Both the position numbers and the translations under genes were made by a program. DNA of 64,000 nt from Cacajao melanocephalus. Its lineage: Eukaryota > Chordata > Mammalia > Primates > Pitheciidae. The stretch spans positions 62,001-126,000 of the forward strand of contig CAUYLG010058965.1 in the NCBI GenBank assembly GCA_963573385.1. Reading direction: 5' to 3'. Under the pieces are notes generated by a model, which saw nothing but the letters and a program-made list of their open reading frames with translations, searched no databases and was not told the DNA's origin. Shown here in pieces: positions 1-11,110 of the stretch (its first letter is position 1; each line of letters opens with the position of its first letter).

Positions 1-101
1 CTTCCTGCAGGTAACCATTCTGCTGCAGTTGCTATTCATAAGCATATTGTTTTGGTGCTTTTACTACGTATGTATATATACCCACAGCAACAAACAGTAT
101 A

Positions 102-420
102 CAGTCATTTCTCTCTATCTGAGGGGGGACTGGTTCCAGGACTTCCTTCAGACCAAAACCCACAGATACTCAAATCCGTGATATAAAATGGCATCGTATT
201 TGTGTATAACCTATATATATCCTCCCATATATTTTATATCATCTCTAGGTTACTTATAATACCTAATGCTATGTAAATACTTGTTATAGTGTTTAGGGAA
301 TAATGGCAAGAAAAAAGTCTGTACTTGTTCAGATGCAACGATCCATTAAAAAAATATAGTTTCAATCCATGGTTGGTTGAATCCACAGATGTAGAACTGA
401 CAGACGTGGAGGGCTAACTG
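102..420. mobile_element. MER2-like DNA transposon (Tc1/mariner-pogo, non-autonomous)
   Basis: Both ends carry related terminal inverted repeats: the left end begins cagtcatttctctc, and the reverse complement of the right end begins cagttagccctccacg. Internal text such as the 'ccatggttggttgaatccac' motif near 370 and the 'ggggactggttccagga' motif near 124 is characteristic of the MER2/Tigger family. The element is about 320 bp and has no coding capacity. The left flank ends in TA, the expected target dinucleotide; the right flank reads TG, consistent with a mutated copy. Family name is from memory. Confidence 0.75.
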
Positions 421-1361
421 TGTTTTAAAGTATCTCAGCTGGTGTCCTTGTTCATTTCGCTATGTCTAACACTAGTTTATTCATTTTACCAATTGATTTA
501 TCTATTCCCTAGGCAGCTTTAGTTCCAAAACACACTTCGTGCATTTCCTAGCTTTGAGACACTGGGCACATCTTCACTTTCAAGAGTCTGTCATTGAAAA
601 ACAGGGGTCAGAAACCTATATCAGAGGATTGTTTTGGGTATTAAATGAGATGATGTATATAAAATGTTTAGCACGGGGTTTGGGAGACACATAAACACAC
701 ATTACAAACATTTGCTATTAGCAAGATATGTAGTGCTGTGGTTACTTTGCCATTAAATAAAATAATATGTGAAAACAAAATACCTGGCTTGGCAACTGCT
801 GGGTTTCTTTTCTCTTTCCCCTAATAATCTCCCAGGTATATTTATTGCTGTTCTGCACATTTTGCCATCAGAGGCGTCAGAGGGCTGTGAAAGGATTTCT
901 GGCTGTGAAAGTACAGGATGAATTAACAGGCTGGGGAGAGAGACAAGTTACTATGTGGGCTACAGGGTGATAGAGGCAGGATATGGGGGCAGTGCTTCTT
1001 TTCCAGCTGGTTTTAAATTCTCTTCCTTATGCTTTACTCCTCCTGAGGGCCTACTTTCTGAGAAGTACTTGCCATATCCTTTATGTGCATTATCTTTTGT
1101 TTAATAACTTCCTGAATTATATATCTTCATCTGTAACTTAGAGATTAGTGTTCCCCGTTAGGTCTGCCTAATTCCAAAATTCATGAGCTTCCCACTCCAG
1201 CAAACAAGCCAACCAAATGAGGGGGGAGGAAAAACACCTAAATGAACTAATTTTAATTAAACTGACCAGAAAAAAGTGGGTATATAAGCAGTTAAATGCC
1301 ATTGTGTAGCTATTAGATATGTTATCAAAGTATTTATTCATATTTAAGGGAGATAGATCTT
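421..1361. other. Intronic sequence, mostly unique
   Basis: No gene is seen. Weak MIR-like fragments are recognisable near 600-725 (reverse orientation, 'aaatgagatgatgtatataaaa' type text) and 1075-1160. The last bases before 1362 are 'agatct', followed by the TTAAAA-type target of the adjacent retrocopy. Confidence 0.5.
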
Positions 1362-1378
1362 AAAAAGAGAAAGTATTG
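1362..1378. repeat. 5' target-site duplication of the LAPTM4B retrocopy
   Basis: The 17-mer aaaaagagaaagtattg here is repeated exactly at 3040-3056. It is preceded by T, making the TT/AAAA context cut by L1 endonuclease. This defines the insertion as L1-mediated and fixes the 5' limit of inserted sequence at 1379. Confidence 0.92.
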
Positions 1379-1458
1379 ATTCCGTCTTGTCACTGCCATG
1401 GAAGAAATGCCTTTCACCCTCTGCCATGATTCTGAGGCCTCCCCAGCCATGTGGAGCT
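1379..1458 (+). mobile_element. MaLR (MST/THE1-type) LTR fragment forming the 5' end of the retrocopy
   Basis: Bases 1421-1458 match 27753-27790 of the MaLR solo LTR in this same window at 33 of 38 positions by eye. The upstream part (cttgtcactgccatgg and following) has the usual MaLR text for the region just after the promoter. The fragment lies inside the retrocopy's target-site duplications, so it was inserted together with LAPTM4B and is not older flanking DNA. It stops at ggagct; in other MaLR LTRs the next bases are GTGAGTCC, a splice donor. See the first finding. Confidence 0.85.
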
Positions 1459-3039
1459 ACATGTGCATTGCCATCGTGATTTCTCTTCTCATGACTCTGA
1501 TATATGCTATGGCTATTTATGGAGCATACAAGCGACGTGCAGCCTGCATTATCCCATTCTTCTGTTACCAGATCTTTGATTTTGCACTGAACACCTTGGT
1601 TGCAATCACTTGTTTATTATCCAAACTCCATTCAGGAATACGTACGACAGCGGCCTCCTAATTTTCCCTACAGAGATGATGTCATGTCAATGAATCCTAC
1701 CTGTTTGGTCCTTATTATTCTTCTGTTTATTAGCATTATCTTGACTTTTAAGGGTTACTTGATTAGCTGTGTTGGAAACTGCTACCGATACATCAATGGC
1801 AGGAACTCCTCCAATGTCCTGGTTTACGTTACCAGCAATGACAATGCGGTGCTGCTACCCCTGTATGATGATACCACTGTGAATGGTGCTGCCAAGGAGC
1901 CGCCGCCACCTTATGTGTCTGCCTAAGTGGAGCTGAGGGCAGCAGCTTGACTTTTTTGACAGCTGAGCAATAGTTCTGTTATTTCACTTTTGCGATGAGT
2001 TCTCTGAGCTTGTTTGTTGCTGAAATGCTACTTTTAAAAATTTAGATGCTAGGTTGAAACCTGTACTTTTCAGCAAATGCTTTACTAGAACACTGTGACG
2101 GATGAGCTGTAGAATTCTTTCTGTAGGTTTCGGGGTGTAATGGGCTTCATAACCTTCCCTAGACACTGAAACTTCCTCCAAATCTGAAGGACCCAGAGTC
2201 AGAGAAGTTCACTTTTGTACCTGCTGGGTTTCAAAGTTAGGCAGTTAGTCACATTTTTCCTCTCTACTCTCTCTACTTTGAAAGTGTAAGATAAAACCAA
2301 AAGTAGACAACTTTAAGCCATCCAGTGTAGAGAACAAAACCTTATGAAAACAGGAATGTCAGTTGTGTAATCATTGTTCTAATTAGGTAAATAGAAGTCC
2401 TTATATATGTATTACAAGAATTTGCCAGATAGCATCCCTTATGACTTAAGTTCAAGAACAGTTTGCACTTGGTGGTAAAGGATTTTTCTCCATGGCTTAA
2501 ATTAAGACCATTATAAAGCACTAGGCTGTGGGAGCAGTAACCATCTGATGACTATTCTCATGCTTCTGGGTCAAGGGACGTGGGATGATGTGCCTTGTCT
2601 GTGTTAGAGGGTGGGATGGATGTGTTTGACGCTGCATGGAATCTGGTGCTCCTCTCCTGGATTCACATCCCTACCCAAGGCCAGCTTTTACTAAGTGTTC
2701 TGCCCTTGTCTGGTTCAAGGAGGTCATCCAACTGACTTTATCAAGTGGAATTGGGATATATTTGATATACATTTGCCTAACAACATGGAAAAGGATTTTC
2801 CTCCTCCTTTCCCTGCAAGGTACATTCTACTGCTTTGAACTTCCAAGTACACCTAGTCACCTTTTAAAATGTAAAAGTTTTCAGAAAAATGAAGATTGCT
2901 TTCCTTGAATGCGCTTAGTATCTTGACTACCTGAATTGCAAGGGATTTTTGTATATTCATATGTTCCAAAGTCAGCAACTCTCCTGTTGGTTCATTACTG
3001 AAAGTGCTATAAATGAAGTCTTTTGCAATTAAAAATTAA
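1379..3039 (+). pseudogene. LAPTM4B processed pseudogene (chimeric, frameshifted retrocopy)
   Basis: From about 1459 the sequence is intronless LAPTM4B cDNA. The open frame from 1398 reads the transmembrane region MCIAIVISLLM, then GAYKRRAACIIPFFCYQIFD, until a small deletion near 1612-1622 shifts the frame and stops at 1659-1661. The second frame carries on with YPNSIQEYVRQ to the C-terminus KEPPPPYVSA, stop at 1924-1926, keeping the PPPPY motif used by lysosomal LAPTM proteins for NEDD4-type ligase binding. The 3' UTR follows to a short A-rich tail at about 3030-3039. Exact 17-bp duplications (1362-1378, 3040-3056) and loss of introns show L1-mediated retroposition. The first coding half of the parent (N-terminus, first transmembrane segment) is absent and replaced by MaLR LTR sequence. 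Several substitutions, including Trp to Gly in the SCVGNCYRY stretch, fit a non-functional copy. LAPTM4B normally encodes a late-endosome/lysosome membrane protein. Confidence 0.93.
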
Positions 3040-3056
3040 AAAAAGAGAAAGTATTG
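3040..3056. repeat. 3' target-site duplication of the LAPTM4B retrocopy
   Basis: Exact second copy of the 17-mer at 1362-1378, directly after the A-rich tail. Because the duplication itself begins with A residues, the tail/duplication boundary is uncertain by a few bases. Confidence 0.92.
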
Positions 3057-3429
3057 TCTTAATCTTATTTCATAGACTCATTTCCTGAATGTATGCCCAG
3101 AAAAGCTTTCTAGAACAGAAGAGATAAGAAAGGAAGGGAAGAAGTTGAGAGAGAATACATGGTAATATAATTAGTAGATGTTTTTCTCTTTTTAATGTAG
3201 ACACTTTATTCTAAGGTTATAGTCAGAGAACACATTATTGGATGGGAAATTCCAGGCCTGGGGACAGTGCACTCATCAGCCTTGCTGGTGTCCTTTCACT
3301 TTGCTCATTCTTGATACATGAAATTATAGAAAGTACATAGCATTTTAGTCTTGGGAATCCATAATTGTTCCCTTGAATTAGAAGGAACAGAATGTGTGTC
3401 TATCTGCATATCCCTCTCGTTTCTGCTAG

Positions 3430-3581
3430 GGGATTCCCGTCGAAACATCATCATGTGGCTGGACCATCGAGCAGTCAGTCAGGTCAATAGGATCAACGAG
3501 ACCAAGCACAGCGTTCTCCAGTACGTTGGGGGGGTGATGTCTGTGGAAATGCAGGCCCCGAAGCTTCTGTGGCTGAAAGAG
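3430..3581 (+). CDS. FGGY: FGGY coding exon (152 nt, sugar-kinase N-terminal domain)
   Basis: The reading frame starts at 3432 (GAT, Asp) after two bases that finish a Gly codon begun in the previous exon. It gives [17 protein letters not shown] and then about 33 residues ending KLLWLKE. The MWLDHRA stretch corresponds to the conserved W-x-D-x-R-A sugar-contact region of FGGY-family kinases; by recollection of the ~550-residue protein this exon covers roughly residues 105-155. The acceptor is a pyrimidine-rich tract ending in tgctag (AG at 3428-3429); the donor is GAG followed by GTGAGT (3582-3587), a near-consensus site. The open frame runs on from 3351 only because the flanking intron happens to be open. 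The 3' end of the LAPTM4B retrocopy lies 0.37 kb upstream in the same intron. Assignment is by remembered sequence; single-residue species differences cannot be judged. Confidence 0.93.
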
Positions 3582-3739
3582 GTGAGTGTATAGAGTCTAA
3601 GAGAAAACACCAACAATAGGAGGATCCCTTTTACTGTGGATCTGTATGTACCAGGCACCCTGCTGAAATCGGTTCCCTTTGATTTTTCCCAGAAACTCGG
3701 AGGAAGGTTGATCCCATTTTATTGATTACAGTGCAGTTA

Positions 3740-4150
3740 AATCATACCTGCTTTTGTGTACCTAACTCATACCAGGCACTGTGACAAGTATTGTACACAT
3801 TATCTCTTTGAAGGCCAACAACCCAATGAAGTGTTTTTGTGTGTGGTATTTTTTTTTAGGGTGTCTGTTTTATAGACAAGAAACCTAATGTTCATAGAGA
3901 TAAAAGAACTTAAAGTGACAAATATGTGGCAGAACCAGAATTTGAACCTAAGACTGGCTGACTCCAAAATCATTTTTAAAATTTTAAACTTTTTCTGTTG
4001 TAGAGACTTGACGTCGTAGGCGAGGCTGATTATGAACTCCTGGCCTCACGCGATCCTGCAAAAGTGGTGGGGTTATAGGTGTGAGCCACTATTCTCGGCC
4101 GTCCAAAGTCAGTTCTTTTAATATCCAGTTTTCTACTGAAGTTCAGAGAG
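3740..4150 (+). repeat. MIR element, split by a FLAM/Alu monomer
   Basis: The 3760-3966 part shows the MIR order: 'ccaggcactgtgacaagtattg', a tttatagacaagaaacc segment, then 'gtggcagaaccagaatttgaac' and ctgactcc. The text resumes after 4101 with gtccaaagtcagttctttt. The insertion between is the monomer described separately. Confidence 0.7.
3967..4101 (-). mobile_element. Free left Alu monomer (FLAM-like), reverse orientation
   Basis: Read on the minus strand it starts ggccgagaatagtggctcac, continues with ggccaggagttcataatcag and ends in A-rich sequence. That is one left monomer of about 130 bp, heavily mutated, so an old insertion. The flanks tccaaaatca and tccaaagtca look like a decayed target duplication within the MIR. 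Confidence 0.7.
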
Positions 4151-5740
4151 GTTAATTGCCATTCCAGTGAGAAAGCAGCAGAGGTGGGAAATAAGTCCAT
4201 GTCTTCTGACCAGGGCCTTCCTATTCTGTACACTGTTAGCCCCAATTTATTAATATTTGGCCTTGTTGACATCTTAGGGTATCTCTTCCTCATCCCTCAT
4301 TCCTTGAGTTTCTCATCCTTGAATGATATGGCAATCTCTGGTCAAAGCACTTGCAGGTGGTTTCCATTTCCAGATGTTAGGACTCCTTTATGAAGTGTGG
4401 AGAATGGTGATGTCAGCTTAATGGTTCCCATTAGAGATGGATATGTGAGAAAGTTCAAGTCCTTTGGGAAACCTCAAGACTTGAAAACCTCTAGGTGGTC
4501 TGAAGAAATAGAGAATCCATCTAATGAGCATGTTGTGATTCATTTACTCGCTCTGAGATTTCAGGTGGGCTGAGTCTTCCATTACTCAGATTGTGACTGG
4601 AGATGGGGAAAGCTTAGGGTGATTAGAAGATGCCCAAGGATTGCCATCATGGGGCAGGAGAGTGGTAGGAAAGAAGGGCTTCAGCAATCAAAGCAGGCTT
4701 GGCTTGTTATCTGCTTTATATATTGAGCTGTTTTGTAAGTTTTATTCTACAGAAAGGCATCTGTGGTTGCTAAGAGTTTGAAAACAGAGTTTCTTAGGAG
4801 TTTTCAAGAATCTAATTCTGACTCTACTGTCAACAATTATATGCTTTGGTCAAAGCACTTCTCACCTCAGGCCTCACTTTTTTCATCAATAAAGTGGGAG
4901 AGTTGGATTGACTAGTGTGAAAACCTGACTCAGATATATACTGAAACACAAAATTGGAATATAGAACTGTTCTGCACTGCCCCCACACCCTGCTTTGAGT
5001 TGTACAGGCATTAGTTGAATTTAATCCTAACAATCTCTGCCTGGTAGACAGCACGGGAAACTGATCCTGAGGAGGCTTTCCCAAACAGGTAATAGAGCCA
5101 GAATTTAATTCCATATCTACTGGGCTCCAAATCTCAGCTTATTCCATAATGTCATACAGTACTAAAATCCCTCTGTGAAACATGGCTCTTGGGGGTAGGA
5201 CCAGGAATGATGGCAGTGGTCTTCTTCAATTTGGCCTAACTTGTTGCAAGAGAGAAGAAACAGGTTAGATATATCACCTTTTTTGGCAGCACAGAAAGAA
5301 GAGTTATACTGAGTTAAGCAAAGAGGATTGGGCTGAAGGTCTTTAGTTCAGTGTCAGGGCCTTCTAGAGCACTTGCCACATGGCCAGCTCCAGCCTATAT
5401 TCTAGGAGGTCTAAATGCATATCTGGCACAAACCTCTCAGGATTCTTACCGTCTCACACGAGATCAAACTGTACTAAATCCATAGGAAAAGGTTAAGGTC
5501 CAAATTACATGCCAGTGTTTGTGACCCTCTGAGAGCATCTTCTATTAATTTATTGAAAAAAAAAATCAATTTTCTTTCAGAATTTTCTGAGTAAGCCTCT
5601 AGTGTGGGTGTGTTTTGATAAGCATGTACAGGAATTCTTGCTGAGAATTCCTTTGGTTTTAACATGATTGCAAAATCAAAATTAAAGAGATTTCTAAAGT
5701 CAGTTTTAGCATCTTCTTGAAGCCTGACCACAAAGGCTAT
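4151..5740. other. Intronic sequence with two old MIR pieces
   Basis: Mostly unrecognised. A reverse MIR fragment is visible near 4815-4930 (cttctcacctcaggcctcac and following) and a forward one near 5010-5130 ('cctaacaatctctgcctgg' to 'agagccagaatttaattcc'). No gene seen. Confidence 0.45.
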
Positions 5741-5930
5741 AGTGCTTCTCAGACTTCAATGTGTAAGTGAATCACCTGGAGATCTTGCTGAGCTATAGGT
5801 TCTGATTCAGTAGCCCTAGGATAGGGACTGAGAATTGAGAATTTGCATTTCTAACACAAGTTCCCAGGTGATGCTAATGTTGCTGGCCTGGGGACTTATG
5901 AAGCCACTTATACTTCCAACAGCTCTGCTC
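5741..5930. mobile_element. MER5A-type hAT-Charlie element
   Basis: Typical order of MER5A: tgcttctcagacttcaatgt, then 'gaatcacctggagatcttg', a 'ggttctgattcagtag' core, and 'tttgcatttctaacaagt'-like sequence followed by ccaggtgatgctaatg. Non-autonomous, about 190 bp. Confidence 0.8.
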
Positions 5931-6109
5931 ACCTACTCTGAAAAGCATCCCCTTGTGGGGAGTCAGGGAATGGTACCTTTGTTTTTAAAGTTATAATGGG
6001 AGACACAGGGAAGTTTGAGAGCTTCAGTAGAGCTGCTCAGGTGCACATTTGAAGTCAAAGCATGAGGTTCTGTGTTCTAAGATCATTGAGCTGTCATGTG
6101 TTTACTCTT

Positions 6110-6620
6110 TATTCATTCTTTAATTTTTGAAATCTGTACTGAGCTCAACTATGAACCAGCAACTGCAAAAGGCACTGGGGACATGGGCAGCACAGAGTCC
6201 ACTGGGGATGGTGGTCGGGGAGCACAAGGAATGGGGTGGGTGGAGGAGTGACATGAAAACAGAACCATCAGATATACTATGCATTGTGATATAGCAGTAT
6301 ACAAAGTGCTTTGGGAAAAAGGATTTACTTCCTGGAGGCAAATAGTTTGACAAGAGCCTCAAGATAAGAGCAGAGGTTTTGACTAGTAGAGAAGATAGGA
6401 AAGAGATTCTGAAGAGAGACTTTGGTTCATCTGTGGTATGGTAGGTGAGTCCCAGGGCATGAGCTGTGGTGCGTCAGTAAGCATAGCAAGAGATGAGGCC
6501 AGGTACATAGTCCGAGTTCAGCTTATTAAGGGCTTATTTGGTGATAGAGATTGATTGATGGTTGTTAAGCAAGGGAGGGGCCAGCTTAGGTAACTGGCAG
6601 ACATGTAAAGATTGGAGAGA
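6110..6620 (-). mobile_element. L2 LINE 3' region, reverse orientation
   Basis: Starts with the L2 end in reverse ('tcattctttaatttttgaa ... actatgaaccagcaac ... aaggcactggggac'), then internal text 'catgagctgtggtgcgtcag' and 'attaagggcttatttgg' resembling the L2 3' UTR on its minus strand. Old and strongly diverged. Confidence 0.6.
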
Positions 6621-6873
6621 ATATGTGTGTGGGAGTAAGAACTAGAGTTTCTCATTCCCCTGATGATAGCACTCTGATTGCTTTGCATTGCTTTATTAGA
6701 TACATTGCAAAAACTGAAACATGGACTAGAAAATGGTGTATGATGTCATTTTTCCCTCCCCCTCTGCCCTCACTGTTTGTCTTTAACCTCCTGTCTCACT
6801 GTATCCCATCCACAGGGATCCACTCAGAGTTCTTCACACACACATAGTTCTTTGCTACCTGAGTCTTGGCTAG

Positions 6874-7222
6874 AGGTTGGCAGACTATGGCACCCAGGCC
6901 AAATGTGGCCTACTACCTGTTATGCCTGTTATTGGATGGCTTGAGAAAAGGTAAATGGTTTTGCATTTTCAAGTGGTTAAGAAATAATCAAAAGGATGAT
7001 ATTTTGTGACTTATGAAAGTAATATGAAATTACAGTTTTAGTGGCCGTAAGTAAAGTTTGATTGGAACACAGCCACACTCATCCATTTATGTGTTGTTTA
7101 TGTCTGTTTTCACACTACAGTGACAGAGTTGAATAGTTGAGACAGAGACTATATGGCCTGCAAGGCAGAATATATGTGTACTGTCTGGACCAACAGATGA
7201 AAAGTTTGCTGATCCTTGGTCT
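6874..7222. mobile_element. hAT-type non-autonomous DNA transposon
   Basis: The ends are inverted and related: ggttggcagactatgg on the left, and gtttgctgatccttgg on the right, whose complement reads ccaaggatcagcaaac. The core 'gattggaacacagccacac' and 'tatggcctgcaaggcag' is typical of the common mammalian hAT relic of this type. I recognise the element but am unsure of its subfamily name. Confidence 0.7.
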
Positions 7223-7239
7223 TGACAGTGCTGAGTCTT

Positions 7240-7740
7240 CCACCCATGGTGTTCTTCCCTCTACTCACCACTGATTCTTCTTTATCATTTAGGTCTCAGC
7301 TTTATTTTTGCATTCTTATAAAGCCTTTACTGACCCTCAAATAAATCAGAATCTCTTGTTATTATTCTCTTAATTTACTTCATTGTATCTTTCATAAATT
7401 GTAATGCTACGTCAATTTGTATAGTGATTTATATAATGTTTGCTCCAACCATTGTAATCTACAGGAAAATAGAGACCATATTCACCTTGTTCTTTGCTGT
7501 GTCTCTGTCCCTAATCAAATGGCTGGTGCATAGTAGGTGCTTAGTACATATGTTCTGAATAATTTGAATGACTCAGTAACTCAATAAGGGGCTGTTGCAG
7601 TACTCCAGGGATAACTAATGAGACCTGAATTAGGCACTGTGGGATGGAAGGAGATGTGTTCTAGAAATCTTTAGAGGATAATATCAATAGGACATTGAGA
7701 CTGATTGGCTGTGAGGAGTGAGTCAGAGCTGACCACTCAC
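7240..7740. mobile_element. L2 LINE pieces (forward 7240-7575, reverse 7585-7740)
   Basis: The first piece ends in the L2 3' tail 'ggtgcatagtaggtgcttag' followed by a diverged gaatgaatga-like end. The second, 'ggctgttgcagtactccagg' and following, is L2 3' UTR text in the opposite orientation. Two old insertions meeting here. Confidence 0.6.
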
Positions 7741-8980
7741 TTTATTATTGCTGTCATTTATTTTCTCCTTGTCCTTAGTCTAGAGTCAGATGTCAGAGGG
7801 ATTTGGGCAGAATTTGGGGTTGTATCTGTCTTGAGATGTACTAGGACCACGATAGCTCTTGGACAAAGTCACCTGGGTCCTAGTCCTGGAAATAGGGAAT
7901 TTAATCATGTCCTTTTCATTTAAAGTTTATGTGTTTTAGGTTGACGTTTGTCTCCTTAATAAGAGTTGTCAGATAAAAGGAGAAATGCCATTTGAATTTT
8001 TTATAACCCCCAGCAGTCTGACTTTTCCATTTGGTCTCAATGATTTTGACTCTCATCTTAATGAAGGCCAAATGTAAATTAAGTTCTGTCAGGCTTGAGC
8101 AGCTGGGGTCTCCTATCTTTATAAACACGAAACATTGTAGGGTAACAAGGTGCAGACTGAGGAAGGTCAAGAGAGTTGGAGAGCTGATGTGGATCCTGAC
8201 AGCTCAGTGTTGCTGGGAGATAATTAACATGGCTTGTAGGGGCTACATGGAGATCTTCCAAGCTGTCTTTTAACTCATTTCCTCTTTTGTCGTTGTCAGC
8301 AGCGCAGAAAGCTAATCATTTTATGGTTTGAGATTTTCGTTGCTTATTCCAAAGTTCTGGAACCAGCTGTCTGGAATGTCACAGGATTTTGTTGATGGGT
8401 TCAGTTGATGGGTTCAAGAAATATACCTGCTGCTCTTCTCTTTCCTGTCTGTGCCCTCATGCTTCTGTTCTCCTGATAACATACTGGGAAAATGAGGAAA
8501 TGATTCTCCAGTTGAGATTCTTAGGGGAAACCTGGAGTTTTGTATGGCTAGAGAGGTGGTTTGATAACTTCCTGCTAGCTGTGGAAGCTGTCACTTGATC
8601 ACTTTGCAGTAGCAACTGTTGAAAAGAAAACCCTGCTGCAGGTCAGGGAACGCTGGCTCTTCTAGTTCTTTCTATAACATGAGAGGCTGGCCAAAGCTAA
8701 TTTTTAATCCCTTATTTGGCCTTATTTTGTCACTCTTCTTGATGATACAACAACATCTTTTCTCTACCCTAAACCTTAGTCTAGTCTTGAAACTTCATGA
8801 AAGATAGGCAACATAAGTTGATTTCCTTGAAATACCACCATTTAAATAGATGGCAGTATGGTGGAAACTAGTCTTTCTTAGTTACCGTCTTTACTATTCA
8901 ACTATGTTCGTCAGGTCTTAGCAGTAGAGCTAATACAAGATATTGAGGAACTGTGGGATATATAACACAATTCTTTATAA
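7741..8980. other. Unique intronic sequence
   Basis: No repeat family or gene recognised. It contains one perfect 13-bp tandem doublet, gttgatgggttca, at 8391-8403 and 8404-8416. Several short open frames on both strands show no family resemblance. Confidence 0.5.
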
Positions 8981-8984
8981 AAAA

Positions 8985-9190
8985 GTACAGGATTTGGAGC
9001 CAAACACACTTGCATTTAAATCTTTCTGTACCACTTACCAATTGTAGGATCTTAGACAAGCTAAAATCAACTTCTCTGAGTCTCAGTGTGCTAAGCTATA
9101 AAATGAGGACAAAACTGTCAGTCTTGTGGAGTTATGAGTGAGTGAGATATTTGTAAAGTGATTTCTATAGTAGATATTCAAATAGTACTT
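8985..9190 (-). repeat. MIR element, reverse orientation
   Basis: Text 'ggatttggagccaaacac', 'taggatcttagacaagc', 'ctctgagtctcagtgtgc' and 'aaaatgaggacaaaactg' is the reverse strand of MIR in order. Confidence 0.75.
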
Positions 9191-9549
9191 TAATTTTCAT
9201 TATAACTGTGCTTAAAACTGCTTGTTTCTACTGATAGGCATTTCAGTAATATCCTGTCACTGTTTGAGATAATTTTAGAGACTAAAATATTTTATTTCAT
9301 GGAGCTGGCCATAATGAGTGGTATGTTTTTCCTGTTTTACTAAGGAAAATTAGAAACCATCATCAAGGTTTCTAGGGACAATCATAGAAAATAGGGAATA
9401 GAAGAGCGCAGAACATATTTTCAGAGTCATTCATTTATGTGACTCATTCACATCCTATGTGTAGTACCTATGCCAAAGGCAGGCAGCTTCGAGCTGCAAA
9501 GCTGATTAACTTACTTGAGTATCTTCTACTTGTTTCCCTTAACATTTAC

Positions 9550-9700
9550 CAATGCTGCTAGCACCAGCATTATTTTACTTCACAAGAGTTGTTTTATTTA
9601 ATCCTTACACCAGTCTGTGCCATACATATTATCTCTTTTTGTATTACTAGATGAGGAAACTGAAGCTCAAAAAAGTTATATAGTTACTGGAGGTCTCATA
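9550..9700 (+). repeat. MIR element, forward orientation
   Basis: Shows 'tttatttaatccttacacc' and then 'tagatgaggaaactgaagc', the MIR core and 3' part. Confidence 0.7.
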
Positions 9701-9889
9701 CTATATAAGCAAATCCATGTCAAGAGCTGCACCATATCTCTGTTTCCCCATCTGCCACCTTATGGGAACCTGTGCACTTTCAGTGTGTGAATCCGGAAGT
9801 GGTCTCTGCCACCAAGAAATTACAGTCTGTTTAAAGAATAAAGATACAGAGCAACCAAGCAATAAGAACAGAACAAGAAAATAGATGAA

Positions 9890-10440
<551 letters not shown>

Positions 10441-10529
10441 GTGTTTGCTTTGCAGGCTTTGCATAGACTAGATTAGGGAAGAAATTTGTAGGTGATGGCT
10501 TTGGGAGGCTCTGAGGCTGTGAACAATGG

Positions 10530-11110
10530 GCAGTAGGCTTATTGTTTCATTTAAGAAATACTGAGTGTCTCCTGTGTGAGAGGCACTGTGCTGGGCACTG
10601 GGGATTCCAAGGTGAATGAGTGGGATGAGGGCTCTGGGGTAGGCTTCTGGGAACTTAGATTCTAGTATAGAGAGGCAGAAAGAAGACAAGGAGACTCACA
10701 TATATACACACACAAAGTGATTTTGTTTTCTGGAAAATGCTACGAAGGAAAAACAGATGAACAGATTTGGCATGGCTAGTGTGGGCCTCTCTTGGGAGTT
10801 TTTGTTTGACCTGAATGAGGAGATAGGAAGGAGGAGCAGCAGCAGATTCACTGTGGGGGAGGAAAGTACCTCCTGAGATCAGCAGAGGAGGTCAGCTGGG
10901 CCAGGAGGGTATGAGCAAGGCACAGAGGCGTAGGAGGAGGTTTGGCGAAGTGGACAAGGACTGCTGCATACACAGCCTTGAGGCCAGGGGCAGGAGTTTG
11001 GGTTTTATTCCAAGTGCAGTGGGAAATGGTTGATGAGTTTTAAACATGGGTGTGACACAGCATGTTTTATGACTTTAAAGAAGTCATTCTGGCATACATG
11101 CTAGGTAGAT
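10530..11110 (-). mobile_element. L2 LINE 3' region, reverse orientation
   Basis: Begins 'ctgagtgtctcctgtgtg' and aggcactgtgctgggcactg and continues through 'gagcaaggcacagaggcg', 'gtttgggttttattccaag' and 'catgggtgtgacacagc', matching the long L2 3' UTR in reverse. One of the better-preserved L2 copies here. Confidence 0.75.

Noticed and set aside
1398..1926. A functional LAPTM4B-like gene
   Set aside because: Intronless, flanked by target duplications, frameshifted near 1615, missing the N-terminal half; it is a processed pseudogene.
3351..3593. An independent 80-residue gene starting at 3351
   Set aside because: The first 27 codons are intron read-through before the acceptor at 3428-3429, and the end passes into the intron; only 3430-3581 is exon.
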